DNA from: Roseinatronobacter domitianus
GTDB lineage: Bacteria; Pseudomonadota; Alphaproteobacteria; Rhodobacterales; Rhodobacteraceae
Assembly (NCBI RefSeq): GCF_023336755.1
Contig: NZ_JALZWP010000006.1
Span: 124,001 to 188,000, forward strand
Length of the DNA stretch: 64,000 bases
Direction of reading: 5' to 3'
The position numbers were made by a program, and so were the translations under genes. The notes beneath the pieces were generated by a model, which worked only from the letters and a program-made list of their open reading frames with translations, had not been told where the DNA came from and did no database searches. This document shows, in pieces, positions 47,247-55,274 of this stretch (positions are counted from its first letter, which is position 1; each line of letters starts with the position of its first letter).

Positions 47247-47320
47247 CCGACAAACAGGTGACAGCCCCATCACAATACGCTAGAGGGGGCGCAACTTCAG
47301 GCCAGCCGCGAGTTGCCCCC

Positions 47321-48775
47321 ATGCTCAGCCACCCGTTCGATGATGACAAGCTACGCGAAGAATGCGGCGTATTCGGATGTATCGGGATGGACGATGCCGC
47401 AAGTTTTGTGGCCTTGGGCCTGCATGCGTTGCAACATCGCGGGCAAGAAGCGGGTGGGATCATCACGCATCATGCCGAATCGGGGTTTCAGTCTGCCCAC
47501 AGGTTCGGACTTGTTCGTGACAATTTCACGAAACAAGGTGTGATCGAAACGCTGCCGGGGCGCATTGGGATCGGCCATGTGCGGTATTCAACTGCCGGGT
47601 CCAAGGGTGCCACGCAAATCCGTGACGTGCAGCCCTTCTTTGGCGAATTCGCCATGGGCGGCGCGGCGCTTGCGCATAACGGCAATATCACGAATGCCGA
47701 TGCGATCCGGCGCGAATTGATCGAACGCGGCTCTATTTTCCAGTCCAGTTCCGACAGCGAATGCCTGATTCACCTGATGGCGCGCTCGTTCCAGAAAACC
47801 ATTCCCGAACGGATGAAGGACGCGCTGCGCCGGGCGGAAGGCGCGTTTTCGGTGGTTGCCATGACGCGCACAAAGTTGATCGGCGTGCGTGACCCGCTGG
47901 GCGTGCGCCCGTTGGTCTTGGGCAGCCTGAACGGCGGATGGGTGCTGGCATCGGAAACCTGCGCGCTCGACATTATCGGGGCCGATTTCGTCCGAGAGAT
48001 CGAGCCGGGCGAAATGGTGGTCATCACCGACAAAGGCGTTGAAACCATGCGCCCCTTCGCGCCGCAGAAATCGCGGTTTTGCCTGTTCGAGCATGTCTAT
48101 TTCTCGCGCCCCGACAGCTTTTTCGGCGGGCGGTCGGTTTATGAAACCCGCCGCCGTATCGGGGTGGAACTGGCACGCGAAGCCCCGGTCGATGCAGACC
48201 TTGTCTGCCCTGTGCCCGATAGCGGCACGCCTGCCGCCATTGGCTACAGTCAGGAATCGGGTATCGAATTCGCGCTGGGGATTACGCGCAACCAGTATAT
48301 GGGGCGCACCTTTATCGAGCCATCGCAGCAGATCCGCTCCATGGGAGTGCGCTTGAAGCTGAACGTGAACCGCGCGCTTATTCGCGGCAAGCGCATCATT
48401 CTGGTCGATGATTCGGTGGTGCGCGGCACGACCAGTCAGAAGATCAAGGAAATGATCCTGGAAGCGGGTGCGAAAGAGGTGCATTTTCGAATCGCCTCGC
48501 CTCCCACCGCATGGCCGTGTTTCTACGGGGTCGATACCCCTGACCGCGAGAACCTGCTGGCCGCGCGCATGACCGAAGATGAGATGCGCGACCATATCGG
48601 CGTGGATAGCCTGCGCTTTGTGTCGCTGAACGGTTTGTATCGGGCAGCGGGCGAGGCCGAGGGCCGCAACGATGCCTGCCCGCAATATTGCGACGCGTGT
48701 TTTTCGGGCGAATATCCGGTCGCCCCACACGACATGCTGGAACGCGGATTTCAGCCCAAACACGCGGCGGAATGA
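47321..48775 (+). CDS. purF: Amidophosphoribosyltransferase
   Basis: PurF makes phosphoribosylamine from PRPP and glutamine, the first step of purine synthesis. The 484-residue protein has a short propeptide before Cys-15 (REECGVFG), the Ntn glutaminase nucleophile, then the phosphoribosyltransferase domain with RIILVDDSVVRGTT as the PRPP loop. Cysteines in the C-terminal DACPQYCDACFSG fit the iron-sulfur type of PurF. ATG 47321 is preferred over GTG 47258, which adds 21 unconserved residues. Confidence 0.97.
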   Translation: MLSHPFDDDKLREECGVFGCIGMDDAASFVALGLHALQHRGQEAGGIITHHAESGFQSAHRFGLVRDNFTKQGVIETLPGRIGIGHVRYSTAGSKGATQIRDVQPFFGEFAMGGAALAHNGNITNADAIRRELIERGSIFQSSSDSECLIHLMARSFQKTIPERMKDALRRAEGAFSVVAMTRTKLIGVRDPLGVRPLVLGSLNGGWVLASETCALDIIGADFVREIEPGEMVVITDKGVETMRPFAPQKSRFCLFEHVYFSRPDSFFGGRSVYETRRRIGVELAREAPVDADLVCPVPDSGTPAAIGYSQESGIEFALGITRNQYMGRTFIEPSQQIRSMGVRLKLNVNRALIRGKRIILVDDSVVRGTTSQKIKEMILEAGAKEVHFRIASPPTAWPCFYGVDTPDRENLLAARMTEDEMRDHIGVDSLRFVSLNGLYRAAGEAEGRNDACPQYCDACFSGEYPVAPHDMLERGFQPKHAAE

Positions 48776-49182
48776 TCCGGTTTCGGCCGCATCATTTCCT
48801 CTGCGCGCTGGGGTTTCAGGGCAAGGGCTATTCCGACAGCTTCACCGCCAATATGGCCAAGATCGTGAACCGTCTGCGCGGGCCGGATGGTGGCGATGTG
48901 GTGTTGCACGTGACACATCAGGCCGATGCAATTTGCGCGCCCTGCCCGCATAAACGCGGTCTGGGTTGCGCGAAATCCGCCAAGATTACAGCTTTGGACA
49001 AGCGCCATGCTGCCGCCTTGCGGCTGGCGGATGGCGATTGCCTGACATGGGACGACGCGCAAGCACGCATTCGCGCACATGTTGCGCCCGGCGATTTGCA
49101 GACGCTTTGCGCGGGCTGTGCGTGGTTGGAGTTGGGTCTGTGCGAAGCCGCCCTCAGCCGCCTGCACATCAACAACGCATAA
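48772..49182 (+). CDS. DUF1284 iron-sulfur-type protein
   Basis: The 136-residue protein starts MIRFRPHHFLCALGFQGKGYS, the DUF1284 signature, and has several cysteines (CAPCPHKRGLGC, LCAGCAWLELGLC) suited to an Fe-S cluster. It starts inside the purF stop (ATGA), so translation is coupled. The function is unknown. A terminator follows directly. Confidence 0.88.
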   Translation: MIRFRPHHFLCALGFQGKGYSDSFTANMAKIVNRLRGPDGGDVVLHVTHQADAICAPCPHKRGLGCAKSAKITALDKRHAAALRLADGDCLTWDDAQARIRAHVAPGDLQTLCAGCAWLELGLCEAALSRLHINNA

Positions 49183-49183
49183 A

Positions 49184-49210
49184 AAAAGGCGGGCCAAAGA
49201 CCCGCCTTTT
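49184..49210. terminator. Bidirectional intrinsic terminator
   Basis: AAAAGGCGGG (49184-49193) and CCCGCCTTTT (49201-49210) form a 10-bp stem with a 7-base loop and A/T tracts on both sides. It separates converging DUF1284 and bioY genes. Confidence 0.92.
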
Positions 49211-49226
49211 CAAAACTTTAGCGTAA

Positions 49227-49796
49227 TTACGTCACACGGTCTTTCAGCGCCTTGAACGCGCCAGAGACGATCAGCGCAGCAACAGCCACTTTGACCAGTT
49301 CACCCAGCAAGAAGGGTGCAGCCCCGGCCATGAATGCGCCTTGCAGGTTCAGCGGCGTGACGGCGGTCAGCCATGCAATCCCCGGCACAAACAACAGCGC
49401 GGTTGCGATCAGCGCCGCACCGAACAGGCCAAAGCCACGGTCAAACCCGCGCTCGACCAGCCAGCCCATGACGAAGGCCATTGCAACAAATCCGAACAGG
49501 AAGCCAGCGGTCGGCCCCATCAGCGGTGCAAGTCCTGCCGCACCCCCGGCGAATACCGGAAAGCCCATCGCACCTTGCGCAAGGTAAGCCACCAGCGTGG
49601 CCCCCGCCAGACGCGCCCCGTAGGTCAGGCCGATCAGCATGATGGCCAGTGTCTGCAACGTCATCGGGACCGGGAACATCGGCACGCTGATTTGCGCGGA
49701 CATTGCCACCAGCACCGAACCGAAGGCCACCATAGCGACCTTGCGGACAAGCGAGCTATCGGCGCCAAGCGATGTCATCAGAGGAGTATGAGCCAT
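49227..49796 (-). CDS. bioY: Biotin transporter BioY
   Basis: BioY is the substrate-binding S component of the biotin ECF transporter. The 189-residue protein has about six membrane helices and the conserved AQISVPMFPVPMTLQTLAIM and YLAQGAMGFPVFAGG...GPTAGFLFGF regions. ATG 49796 follows AAAGGGGG. BioM and BioN are not adjacent, so it is a solitary BioY. I saw no TTATnnATAA BioR box in the 235-base spacer upstream. Confidence 0.93.
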   Translation of the reverse strand: MAHTPLMTSLGADSSLVRKVAMVAFGSVLVAMSAQISVPMFPVPMTLQTLAIMLIGLTYGARLAGATLVAYLAQGAMGFPVFAGGAAGLAPLMGPTAGFLFGFVAMAFVMGWLVERGFDRGFGLFGAALIATALLFVPGIAWLTAVTPLNLQGAFMAGAAPFLLGELVKVAVAALIVSGAFKALKDRVT

Positions 49797-49968
49797 GAAA
49801 GCCCCCTTTTTGCGAAACATTCTTGCGCCACTTATGCGACAGACATGGCGCGCTGACAAGAGTGCGCGCATTTGTTTGCGCGCACGCGGCGCGCGCTTGC
49901 ACCCTGCCCGGTTTGCCGCTAAGGGGACACATCTTTCCGCGAAGCTTTCACCGGTGCAGCTCTCGTAG

Positions 49969-50000
49969 GCAGGGGCGGAAAGGTCATTGCCCTGCTTTTT
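49969..50000 (+). promoter_or_regulatory. Hairpin plus T-run in the rpsF leader
   Basis: GCAGGGGC (49969-49976) pairs with GCCCTGC (49989-49995) with one bulged G, followed by TTTTT (49996-50000), 31 bases before rpsF. It looks like an intrinsic terminator. As it lies in the leader, it could be a regulated attenuator, possibly tied to S6-S18 feedback known for rpsF leaders. That role is inferred and weak. Confidence 0.45.
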
Positions 50001-50031
50001 GAAATGCGCCCAGCACATGAATGGAGATCGC

Positions 50032-50385
50032 ATGCCGCTTTACGAGCATGTCATGATCGCGCGTCAGGATCTGTCGAACACGCAGGCCGAAGCGCTTATC
50101 GAACATTTCGGCACGGTTCTGGCCGATAATGGCGGTAAACTGGTTGATCACGAATATTGGGGCGTGAAAACCATGTCCTACAAGATCAACAAGAACCGCA
50201 AGGGCCACTATGCCTTTCTGCGTTCGGACGCGCCCGCCGCTGCCGTGCAGGAAATGGAACGCCTGATGCGCCTGCATGACGATGTCATGCGCGTTCTGAC
50301 CATCAAGGTCGACGCGCACGCCGAGGGCCCTTCGGTCCAGATGCAGAAACGTGACGAGCGCGAACCGCGCCGCCGCGCATCGTAA
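50032..50385 (+). CDS. rpsF: Ribosomal protein bS6
   Basis: S6 binds S18 in the small subunit platform. The 117-residue product starts MPLYEHVMIARQDLSN and has WGVKTMSYKINKNRKGHYAF, conserved in S6. The tail is Arg-rich. ATG 50032 follows GGAG. It heads the rpsF-rpsR-rplI operon. Confidence 0.97.
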   Translation: MPLYEHVMIARQDLSNTQAEALIEHFGTVLADNGGKLVDHEYWGVKTMSYKINKNRKGHYAFLRSDAPAAAVQEMERLMRLHDDVMRVLTIKVDAHAEGPSVQMQKRDEREPRRRAS

Positions 50386-50398
50386 GGAGAGCTGATCC

Positions 50399-50626
50399 AT
50401 GGCTACAAAACCGTTTTTCCGCCGCCGCAAGGTCTGCCCGTTCTCGGGCGACAATGCTCCGAAAATCGACTACAAGGACACGCGCCTGCTGCAACGCTAC
50501 ATCTCCGAGCGTGGCAAGATCGTGCCCTCGCGTATCACCGCCGTGTCGGCCAAGAAGCAACGTGAACTGGCCCGCGCCATCAAGCGCGCCCGTTTCCTTG
50601 CGCTTCTGCCCTACGCCGTGAAGTAA
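50399..50626 (+). CDS. rpsR: Ribosomal protein bS18
   Basis: The 75-residue protein has [33 protein letters not shown] and [21 protein letters not shown], all diagnostic of S18. It lies 13 bases after rpsF, behind AAGGAGAG. Confidence 0.98.
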   Translation: MATKPFFRRRKVCPFSGDNAPKIDYKDTRLLQRYISERGKIVPSRITAVSAKKQRELARAIKRARFLALLPYAVK

Positions 50627-50638
50627 GGAGCACAAAAC

Positions 50639-51259
50639 ATGCAAGTTATCCTACTGGAACGCGTGGCCAAGCTTGGCCAGATGGGCGATGTCGTCAGCGT
50701 CAAGCCCGGCTATGCGCGCAACTTCCTGCTGCCGCAAGGCAAGGCGCTGCGCGCGTCGGACGACAATGTGAAGTCGTTCGAAGCCCGCAAGGCCGATCTG
50801 GAAGCGCAGAACCTTGAAACCAAAAAAGAAGCCGCTGCTGTGGCCGAGCGTCTGAATGGCACGACCTATGTCGTGATCCGTCAGGCATCGGATGCAGGCG
50901 CGCTCTATGGTTCCGTCAGCACCCGCGACGTGGCAGACCTGTTGGCAGAAGCTGCTGTCACCGTTGAACGCCGCCAGATCGTGATTGGTCAGCCGATCAA
51001 GATCCTCGGCATTCACACCGTCACGCTGAACCTGCACCCCGAAGTCGCTTCGGACATTCGTCTGAACGTGGCCCGCTCGGTCGAAGAAGCTGAATTGCAG
51101 GCCTCTGGCAAGTCCATTCAGGAACTGGCCGCCGAGGAAGAAGCAGCCGCGGAATTCGAAATCTCTGAACTGTTCGATGAAATCGGCAGCGCCGGGATGG
51201 ATGATGACGATTACGATCCGCGCGGCAAAGGCGACAGCGAAGACCCGCGCGACGCCTGA
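50639..51259 (+). CDS. rplI: Ribosomal protein bL9
   Basis: The 206-residue protein has the L9 signature [21 protein letters not shown] and [12 protein letters not shown], followed by the long central helix and C-terminal domain. The acidic tail of about 55 residues ([16 protein letters not shown]...) is an extension common in Rhodobacterales. It lies 12 bases after rpsR and ends in a terminator. Confidence 0.97.
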   Translation: MQVILLERVAKLGQMGDVVSVKPGYARNFLLPQGKALRASDDNVKSFEARKADLEAQNLETKKEAAAVAERLNGTTYVVIRQASDAGALYGSVSTRDVADLLAEAAVTVERRQIVIGQPIKILGIHTVTLNLHPEVASDIRLNVARSVEEAELQASGKSIQELAAEEEAAAEFEISELFDEIGSAGMDDDDYDPRGKGDSEDPRDA

Positions 51260-51281
51260 GCAAACCTGCTTTGCAGATTTG

Positions 51282-51316
51282 AACACCCGCCGGTTCGCTG
51301 GCGGGTGTTTGTTTTT
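51282..51316 (+). terminator. rplI operon terminator
   Basis: AACACCCGCC (51282-51291) and GGCGGGTGTT (51300-51309) form a 10-bp stem with an 8-base loop, followed by TGTTTTTG. It ends the rpsF-rpsR-rplI transcript. Confidence 0.92.
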
Positions 51317-51428
51317 GTACCGATCTTTGCCGGATTTATGGGCAATTTTCCCGACAGTTCGGCTTTGACGCGAACATATTGATCTAATGCTAGGGCGCAG
51401 GCTTGTTCTAAGCTGGACAGCGCTCTAC

Positions 51429-51454
51429 ATATTCAAGCAACTGCAACTGAATAT
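51429..51454 (+). promoter_or_regulatory. Inverted repeat upstream of the SqrR-like gene
   Basis: ATATTCA (51429-51435) and TGAATAT (51448-51454) form an inverted repeat with a 12-base spacer, 45 bases before the regulator start. ATTC/GAAT half-sites recall operators of the BigR/SqrR group, so this is a candidate autoregulatory site. Confidence 0.55.
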
Positions 51455-51499
51455 TTTTCATACAGCCGAAGGGTAAGCGGCTTATTGGGGGAAAGAGAT

Positions 51500-51874
51500 A
51501 TGTCTCTGGACACGCAGAGTTTGGACCTGGAGCAACATGACCCGGCAGAGCCCGGCACTTGCAGCAGCCTTGCACCAACCGATATGCTGGATCAGGCGCA
51601 GGCGGCATCGGCCTTTTTGAAGGCGCTTGCGCATGAAGGTCGCCTGATGATCCTGTGCCATCTGTCGACCGGTGAAAAATCGGTGGGCGAATTGGAAGAC
51701 CTTCTGCAATCACGCCAAGCGGCCGTCAGCCAGCAACTTGCGCGATTGCGTCTGGAAGGGATCGTGACCTGCCGCCGCGAAGGCAAGACCATCTATTACG
51801 CGCTGCACGACCAAAAGGCGGAACGCCTGATCGCGGTGGTCTATGACATGTTCTGCGCGCAGGCCAATTCCTGA
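51500..51874 (+). CDS. ArsR-family persulfide sensor, SqrR/BigR-like
   Basis: The 124-residue winged-helix repressor has LKALAHEGRLMILCHLSTGEKSVGELE and the recognition helix QAAVSQQLARLRLEGIV. Cysteines are at 21, 53, 91 and 119. The Cys-53/Cys-119 spacing of 66 residues equals that of the redox pair in SqrR (41/107) and BigR (42/108), which form tetrasulfide bridges with reactive sulfur. The next gene is a YeeE sulfur transporter, which supports a sulfide or persulfide response. The start at ATG 51500 follows GGGGGAAAG. Confidence 0.82.
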   Translation: MSLDTQSLDLEQHDPAEPGTCSSLAPTDMLDQAQAASAFLKALAHEGRLMILCHLSTGEKSVGELEDLLQSRQAAVSQQLARLRLEGIVTCRREGKTIYYALHDQKAERLIAVVYDMFCAQANS

Positions 51875-51902
51875 TTTTTCGTGACGCTGCATCGGGCATT
51901 CT

Positions 51903-51918
51903 GTATACTCTGATATAC
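51903..51918 (+). promoter_or_regulatory. GTATA-N6-TATAC operator before the YeeE gene
   Basis: GTATACTCTGATATAC is a 16-base inverted repeat lying 45 bases before the transporter start, in the 88-base spacer. It is a candidate site for the preceding ArsR-type regulator; it differs from the repeat upstream of the regulator. Confidence 0.5.
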
Positions 51919-51962
51919 GGCAGGCCCGCATCTTGTGCGGGCCAACCCATTGGAGGAATTGA

Positions 51963-53009
51963 ATGTGGGATTTACCCGCGCCGGTGTTGGCCGGTAGTGC
52001 TGGTCTTCTGATCGGCATCATTCTGGGCGTGGCGGCGCGCATGGGTGATTTCTGCACTTTGGGTGCAATTGAAAGCGCTGCCTATGGCGGCGACCAACGC
52101 CGTGCGCGGCTTTGGGGCGTTGTTCTTGGCATCGCTATTCTGACCTTGTTCGGCGCAGATGCGTTGGGCTTCGCGCTTATATCTGAAAGCCCCTACCACC
52201 AGATCGTGTTTAACCCGTTCGCCGCAGTTTTTGGGGGGTTGGTATTCGGATATGGCATGGCCTTGGCCGGGAATTGTGGCTTCGGCGCGCTGATCCGGCT
52301 GGGAGGCGGCGATCTGCGGTCATTCCTGATTGTCATCATCATGGCGATTGCCGGGTTCATCACGCTGGCCGGGCCGCTATCGCCGCTGCGCGTGGCCCTG
52401 TTTCCAGAGGTGGAAACCACGGTGCCCCAAGGCTTTGCCCACGCTTTCGCGCGGCTGACCGACCTGCCGCCGCTACTTTTCGCCGCCCCGATTGCATTGG
52501 GGCTGATCTGGGTCGCACTCCGGCATCCCGACCTGCGCGGCAACCGGGCGACCATCGGCTGGTCTGTGATTGTCGGTCTGGCCATTGCAGGGGCGTTTAT
52601 CGCAACATCGGCGCTGCACCGCGCCACGCTCGACGCCGTGCCGGTTGAGGGGTTTACCTTCACCGTGCCACTGGGCCGCGCGATTCTGTATCTGATGACC
52701 GCCAGTGCGGGCGGGCTGAATTTTGCCATCGGCTCTGTTCTGGGCGTGGTTCTGGGTGCGGCACTTGCTGCCGCGTGGCGCAGACGGTTCCGGTGGGAAG
52801 CCTGCGAAGACCCCCGCGAGCTGGGCCGTCAGGTTGCCGGAGCAAGCCTGATGGGGGTTGGTGGCGTGATCGCCATGGGCTGTTCGGTCGGCCAAGGCGC
52901 CTCTGCCATGGCAACGCTCTCCTATTCGGCCCCGGTGGTGTTCCTGAGCATTGTTGTCGGCGCGCTGCTGGGATTGCGTCAATTGTTGCGCGGGTTCCAA
53001 TCGGTCTGA
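51963..53009 (+). CDS. YeeE/YedE-family thiosulfate or sulfur transporter
   Basis: The 348-residue membrane protein has about nine hydrophobic helices and three cysteines in conserved loops: Cys-31 (GDFCTLGAIES), Cys-105 (LAGNCGFGALIR) and Cys-307 (AMGCSVGQGASA). This follows the three-cysteine pathway of the structurally known thiosulfate importer TsuA. ATG 51963 follows TTGGAGGAATT. It lies next to a persulfide-type sensor, so reactive-sulfur control is likely. Direction and exact substrate cannot be told. Confidence 0.88.
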   Translation: MWDLPAPVLAGSAGLLIGIILGVAARMGDFCTLGAIESAAYGGDQRRARLWGVVLGIAILTLFGADALGFALISESPYHQIVFNPFAAVFGGLVFGYGMALAGNCGFGALIRLGGGDLRSFLIVIIMAIAGFITLAGPLSPLRVALFPEVETTVPQGFAHAFARLTDLPPLLFAAPIALGLIWVALRHPDLRGNRATIGWSVIVGLAIAGAFIATSALHRATLDAVPVEGFTFTVPLGRAILYLMTASAGGLNFAIGSVLGVVLGAALAAAWRRRFRWEACEDPRELGRQVAGASLMGVGGVIAMGCSVGQGASAMATLSYSAPVVFLSIVVGALLGLRQLLRGFQSV

Positions 53010-53830
53010 GCGGGGACATCACCGCCCCCGCGAAACGTCAGAACGTCCCGAAACCCGGCAGCACGCATCTGTGCGGTTAGGCCATGCGGCACGGTGCCGG
53101 GCGCGAAAACAAGCCCGCGCGCACTACCGGTATGGGCAGCCACCCATCCCAGCGCGCCAGTCTGAGCGGCAAGCCGCGCGGTCGGGTCATTCATTGGGCC
53201 GCGCAGGGCAAGGCACCGTTCCGCGCTGGCAGAGGCCAGCGCCGCGAACTCTGCCAGCTTGCGCGCCTGACGCCATTGCACGACAAGATCCTCGATACCC
53301 GGAAAGCGCATGTCGCACGGATCGGTGCGTTGCCCCCTGCCCCACAAACCCCCGACGATCTCGTAGTGGGGCAAGGCAGGCAAAGGCTGAAGACCGACCC
53401 CCAACCGCGACGCCCAGAGCAGGTGTTCGGGCTGCGCGTGCCAGAGCGGATCGCTTGCCCCTTCGGCGCGCAGGCAAGCGCGGGCCAGCGCAGATTTGGG
53501 ACCGGCAAACCCGGCCAGACGCGCCAGCGCAACAAGGCTTGCGGTTGACACGCCCCTGCCCTGTCCCGCGGGCACATGAGGGCGCAGCCGAACCCGGCCC
53601 GGCAGATTGCAGCCCAGATCCTGCAAGAAGCGCTGCGCACGCCCAGCGGTCAGACCCGCGCCTTGCAGCCGCAGCGCACCGCGTCCGGGCAGATATGTGG
53701 CCCGCAAGACCGGTATAGGACATGACAGGCTGACCAGAGCCACCGGTCCATTCGGCCCCAGTCGCCCTTGCAGCCATTCGCCAAAATGGCCAGTCTGGTC
53801 CAGAACGTGCCTAGCCAAGCCCGTCCTCAT
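52979..53830 (-). CDS. GHMP kinase, PduX-like (L-threonine kinase family)
   Basis: The 283-residue protein shows a GHMP-type pattern: TGHFGEWLQGRLGPNGPVALVSLSCP at the N-terminus resembles PduX, and PAGQGRGVSTASLVALARL (about 92-110) corresponds to the phosphate-binding loop PxGxGxSSS. PduX makes L-threonine phosphate for cobalamin assembly. The loop is atypical, so the substrate is uncertain. ATG 53830 overlaps the DUF1491 stop by 20 bases, and the 3' end overlaps the converging YeeE gene by 31 bases. Confidence 0.7.
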   Translation of the reverse strand: MRTGLARHVLDQTGHFGEWLQGRLGPNGPVALVSLSCPIPVLRATYLPGRGALRLQGAGLTAGRAQRFLQDLGCNLPGRVRLRPHVPAGQGRGVSTASLVALARLAGFAGPKSALARACLRAEGASDPLWHAQPEHLLWASRLGVGLQPLPALPHYEIVGGLWGRGQRTDPCDMRFPGIEDLVVQWRQARKLAEFAALASASAERCLALRGPMNDPTARLAAQTGALGWVAAHTGSARGLVFAPGTVPHGLTAQMRAAGFRDVLTFRGGGDVPAQTDWNPRNN

Positions 53831-54146
53831 CCAACAGATGGCGACCGCGCGCGTCCTCAAGCTCGATCACCCATAGGTCGCTGTCAAAGCTGCGCTGTCG
53901 GCTGATCGCGGCATCGACTTCGGCCTCTGGCCCATCGCAGAGCACATCCCAGACCCGCGCGTCCTGCTCGAAATCAAAGCGGCGGGTGTAGGCGCAGGCG
54001 GTGCAATCCATCCGTGCCAGCTTTACCAGCACCGCGCCCGCCGTGGTGTCGCCTTTGGCAATTACATAGGCGGGAATCCCCGCCAGTTGCAGCCGGTGCA
54101 GATAGGCCGCAACCCAGATACCTGTGGCCAGCCGCGCTCCGGTCAT
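53811..54146 (-). CDS. DUF1491 protein
   Basis: The 111-residue protein starts MTGARLATGIWVAAYLHRLQLAGIPAYVIAKGD, the DUF1491 pattern, and includes VLVKLARMDCTACAYTR. It overlaps the era stop by 4 bases (ATGA). A DUF1491 gene near era is common in Rhodobacterales. The function is unknown. Confidence 0.88.
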   Translation of the reverse strand: MTGARLATGIWVAAYLHRLQLAGIPAYVIAKGDTTAGAVLVKLARMDCTACAYTRRFDFEQDARVWDVLCDGPEAEVDAAISRQRSFDSDLWVIELEDARGRHLLDEDGLG

Positions 54147-55054
54147 GCGTTGCCGTCGCGGAACTCCAGCCCCATTTCGGAATAGCGCTCGGATTCTTCC
54201 ATCCAGTTCTCACGCACTTTTACCTGTAAGAACAGGTGGACGGGCCGGCCAAGGAATTCGGCAATTTCGGCCCGCGCGGCGGTGGAAATGGCCTTGATGG
54301 TTTCGCCCTTATGGCCAAGCACAATGCCTTTGTGACCGTCGCGCATGACATAGATCGTCTGGTCAATGCGGGCCGAACCGTCCTTGCGCTCTTCCCAATT
54401 CTCGGACTCGACCGTCAACTGGTAGGGCAATTCTTCATGCAGGCGCAGGGTCAGCTTCTCGCGCGTCATTTCCGCCGCAATCATGCGCATGGGCAGATCG
54501 GCGATCTGGTCTTCTGGGTAAAGCCATGGGCTTTCGGGTAATTGCCCGGCCAGCCAGCGGCGCAGATCGTCCACGCCATGCCCGCGCTCGGCAGAAATGA
54601 GGAAGGTCTGCGCAAATGGATAGGCATCGTTCAGCTTTGCGGTCAGCGCCAATAGTGCTTCAGACTTCACCCGGTCGATCTTGTTGATGGCCAGCGCCAC
54701 GGTCTGCTTTGGGCTCACGCGCTCACGCAGTGTATCAAGGATGGTCTGCACTCCGTCGGTCAGCCCGCGATGCGCCTCTATCAGCAGGACGATCACATCG
54801 GCATCGGCAGCCCCGCCCCACGCAGCCGCAACCATGGCGCGGTCCAGACGGCGGCGCGGGCGAAACAACCCCGGCGTGTCGACAAAGACAAGCTGCGCCG
54901 CGCCTTCAAGGGCCACGCCGCGAATGCGTGTGCGCGTTGTCTGCACCTTGTGCGTGACAATGCTGACCTTCGCCCCCACCATCTTGTTGGTCAGGGTGGA
55001 TTTGCCTGCATTTGGTTCGCCGATAAGGGCAATAAAGCCCGCGCGTGTGGTCAT
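54143..55054 (-). CDS. era: GTPase Era
   Basis: Era is the 16S rRNA-processing GTPase. The 303-residue protein has the G1 loop GEPNAGKST (12-20), G3 DTPG, G4 NKID and the C-terminal KH domain with VMRDGHKGIVLGHKGETIKAI. In most relatives era follows rnc directly; here a 220-base spacer with nothing I recognise and an opposite-strand acyltransferase gene lie between them, so era must have its own promoter. Confidence 0.97.
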   Translation of the reverse strand: MTTRAGFIALIGEPNAGKSTLTNKMVGAKVSIVTHKVQTTRTRIRGVALEGAAQLVFVDTPGLFRPRRRLDRAMVAAAWGGAADADVIVLLIEAHRGLTDGVQTILDTLRERVSPKQTVALAINKIDRVKSEALLALTAKLNDAYPFAQTFLISAERGHGVDDLRRWLAGQLPESPWLYPEDQIADLPMRMIAAEMTREKLTLRLHEELPYQLTVESENWEERKDGSARIDQTIYVMRDGHKGIVLGHKGETIKAISTAARAEIAEFLGRPVHLFLQVKVRENWMEESERYSEMGLEFRDGNA

Positions 55055-55274
55055 GGAAGAAGCCCCGTTTGCCTTTAGCTGCCGCGTTTAGCTGGTTTCG
55101 CGCCATCCCGCCAGAGCTTATGGGCGAACCCCGCGCAGCAGCCAGCCACCCCGGCCCATAAATGCAAAGCGACGCATGATGCAGCGCAAGCACCGCAACC
55201 CAGACCCGAGTTTGCCCAAATTCTGACGCGTTTTCGCAATAGTTCACACATGCGCAAAATGTGGAAAGCCAGCA

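Noticed and set aside
47258-47320. GTG 47258 as purF start
   Set aside because: The 21 added residues are not conserved and the normal short propeptide before the catalytic Cys begins at ATG 47321.
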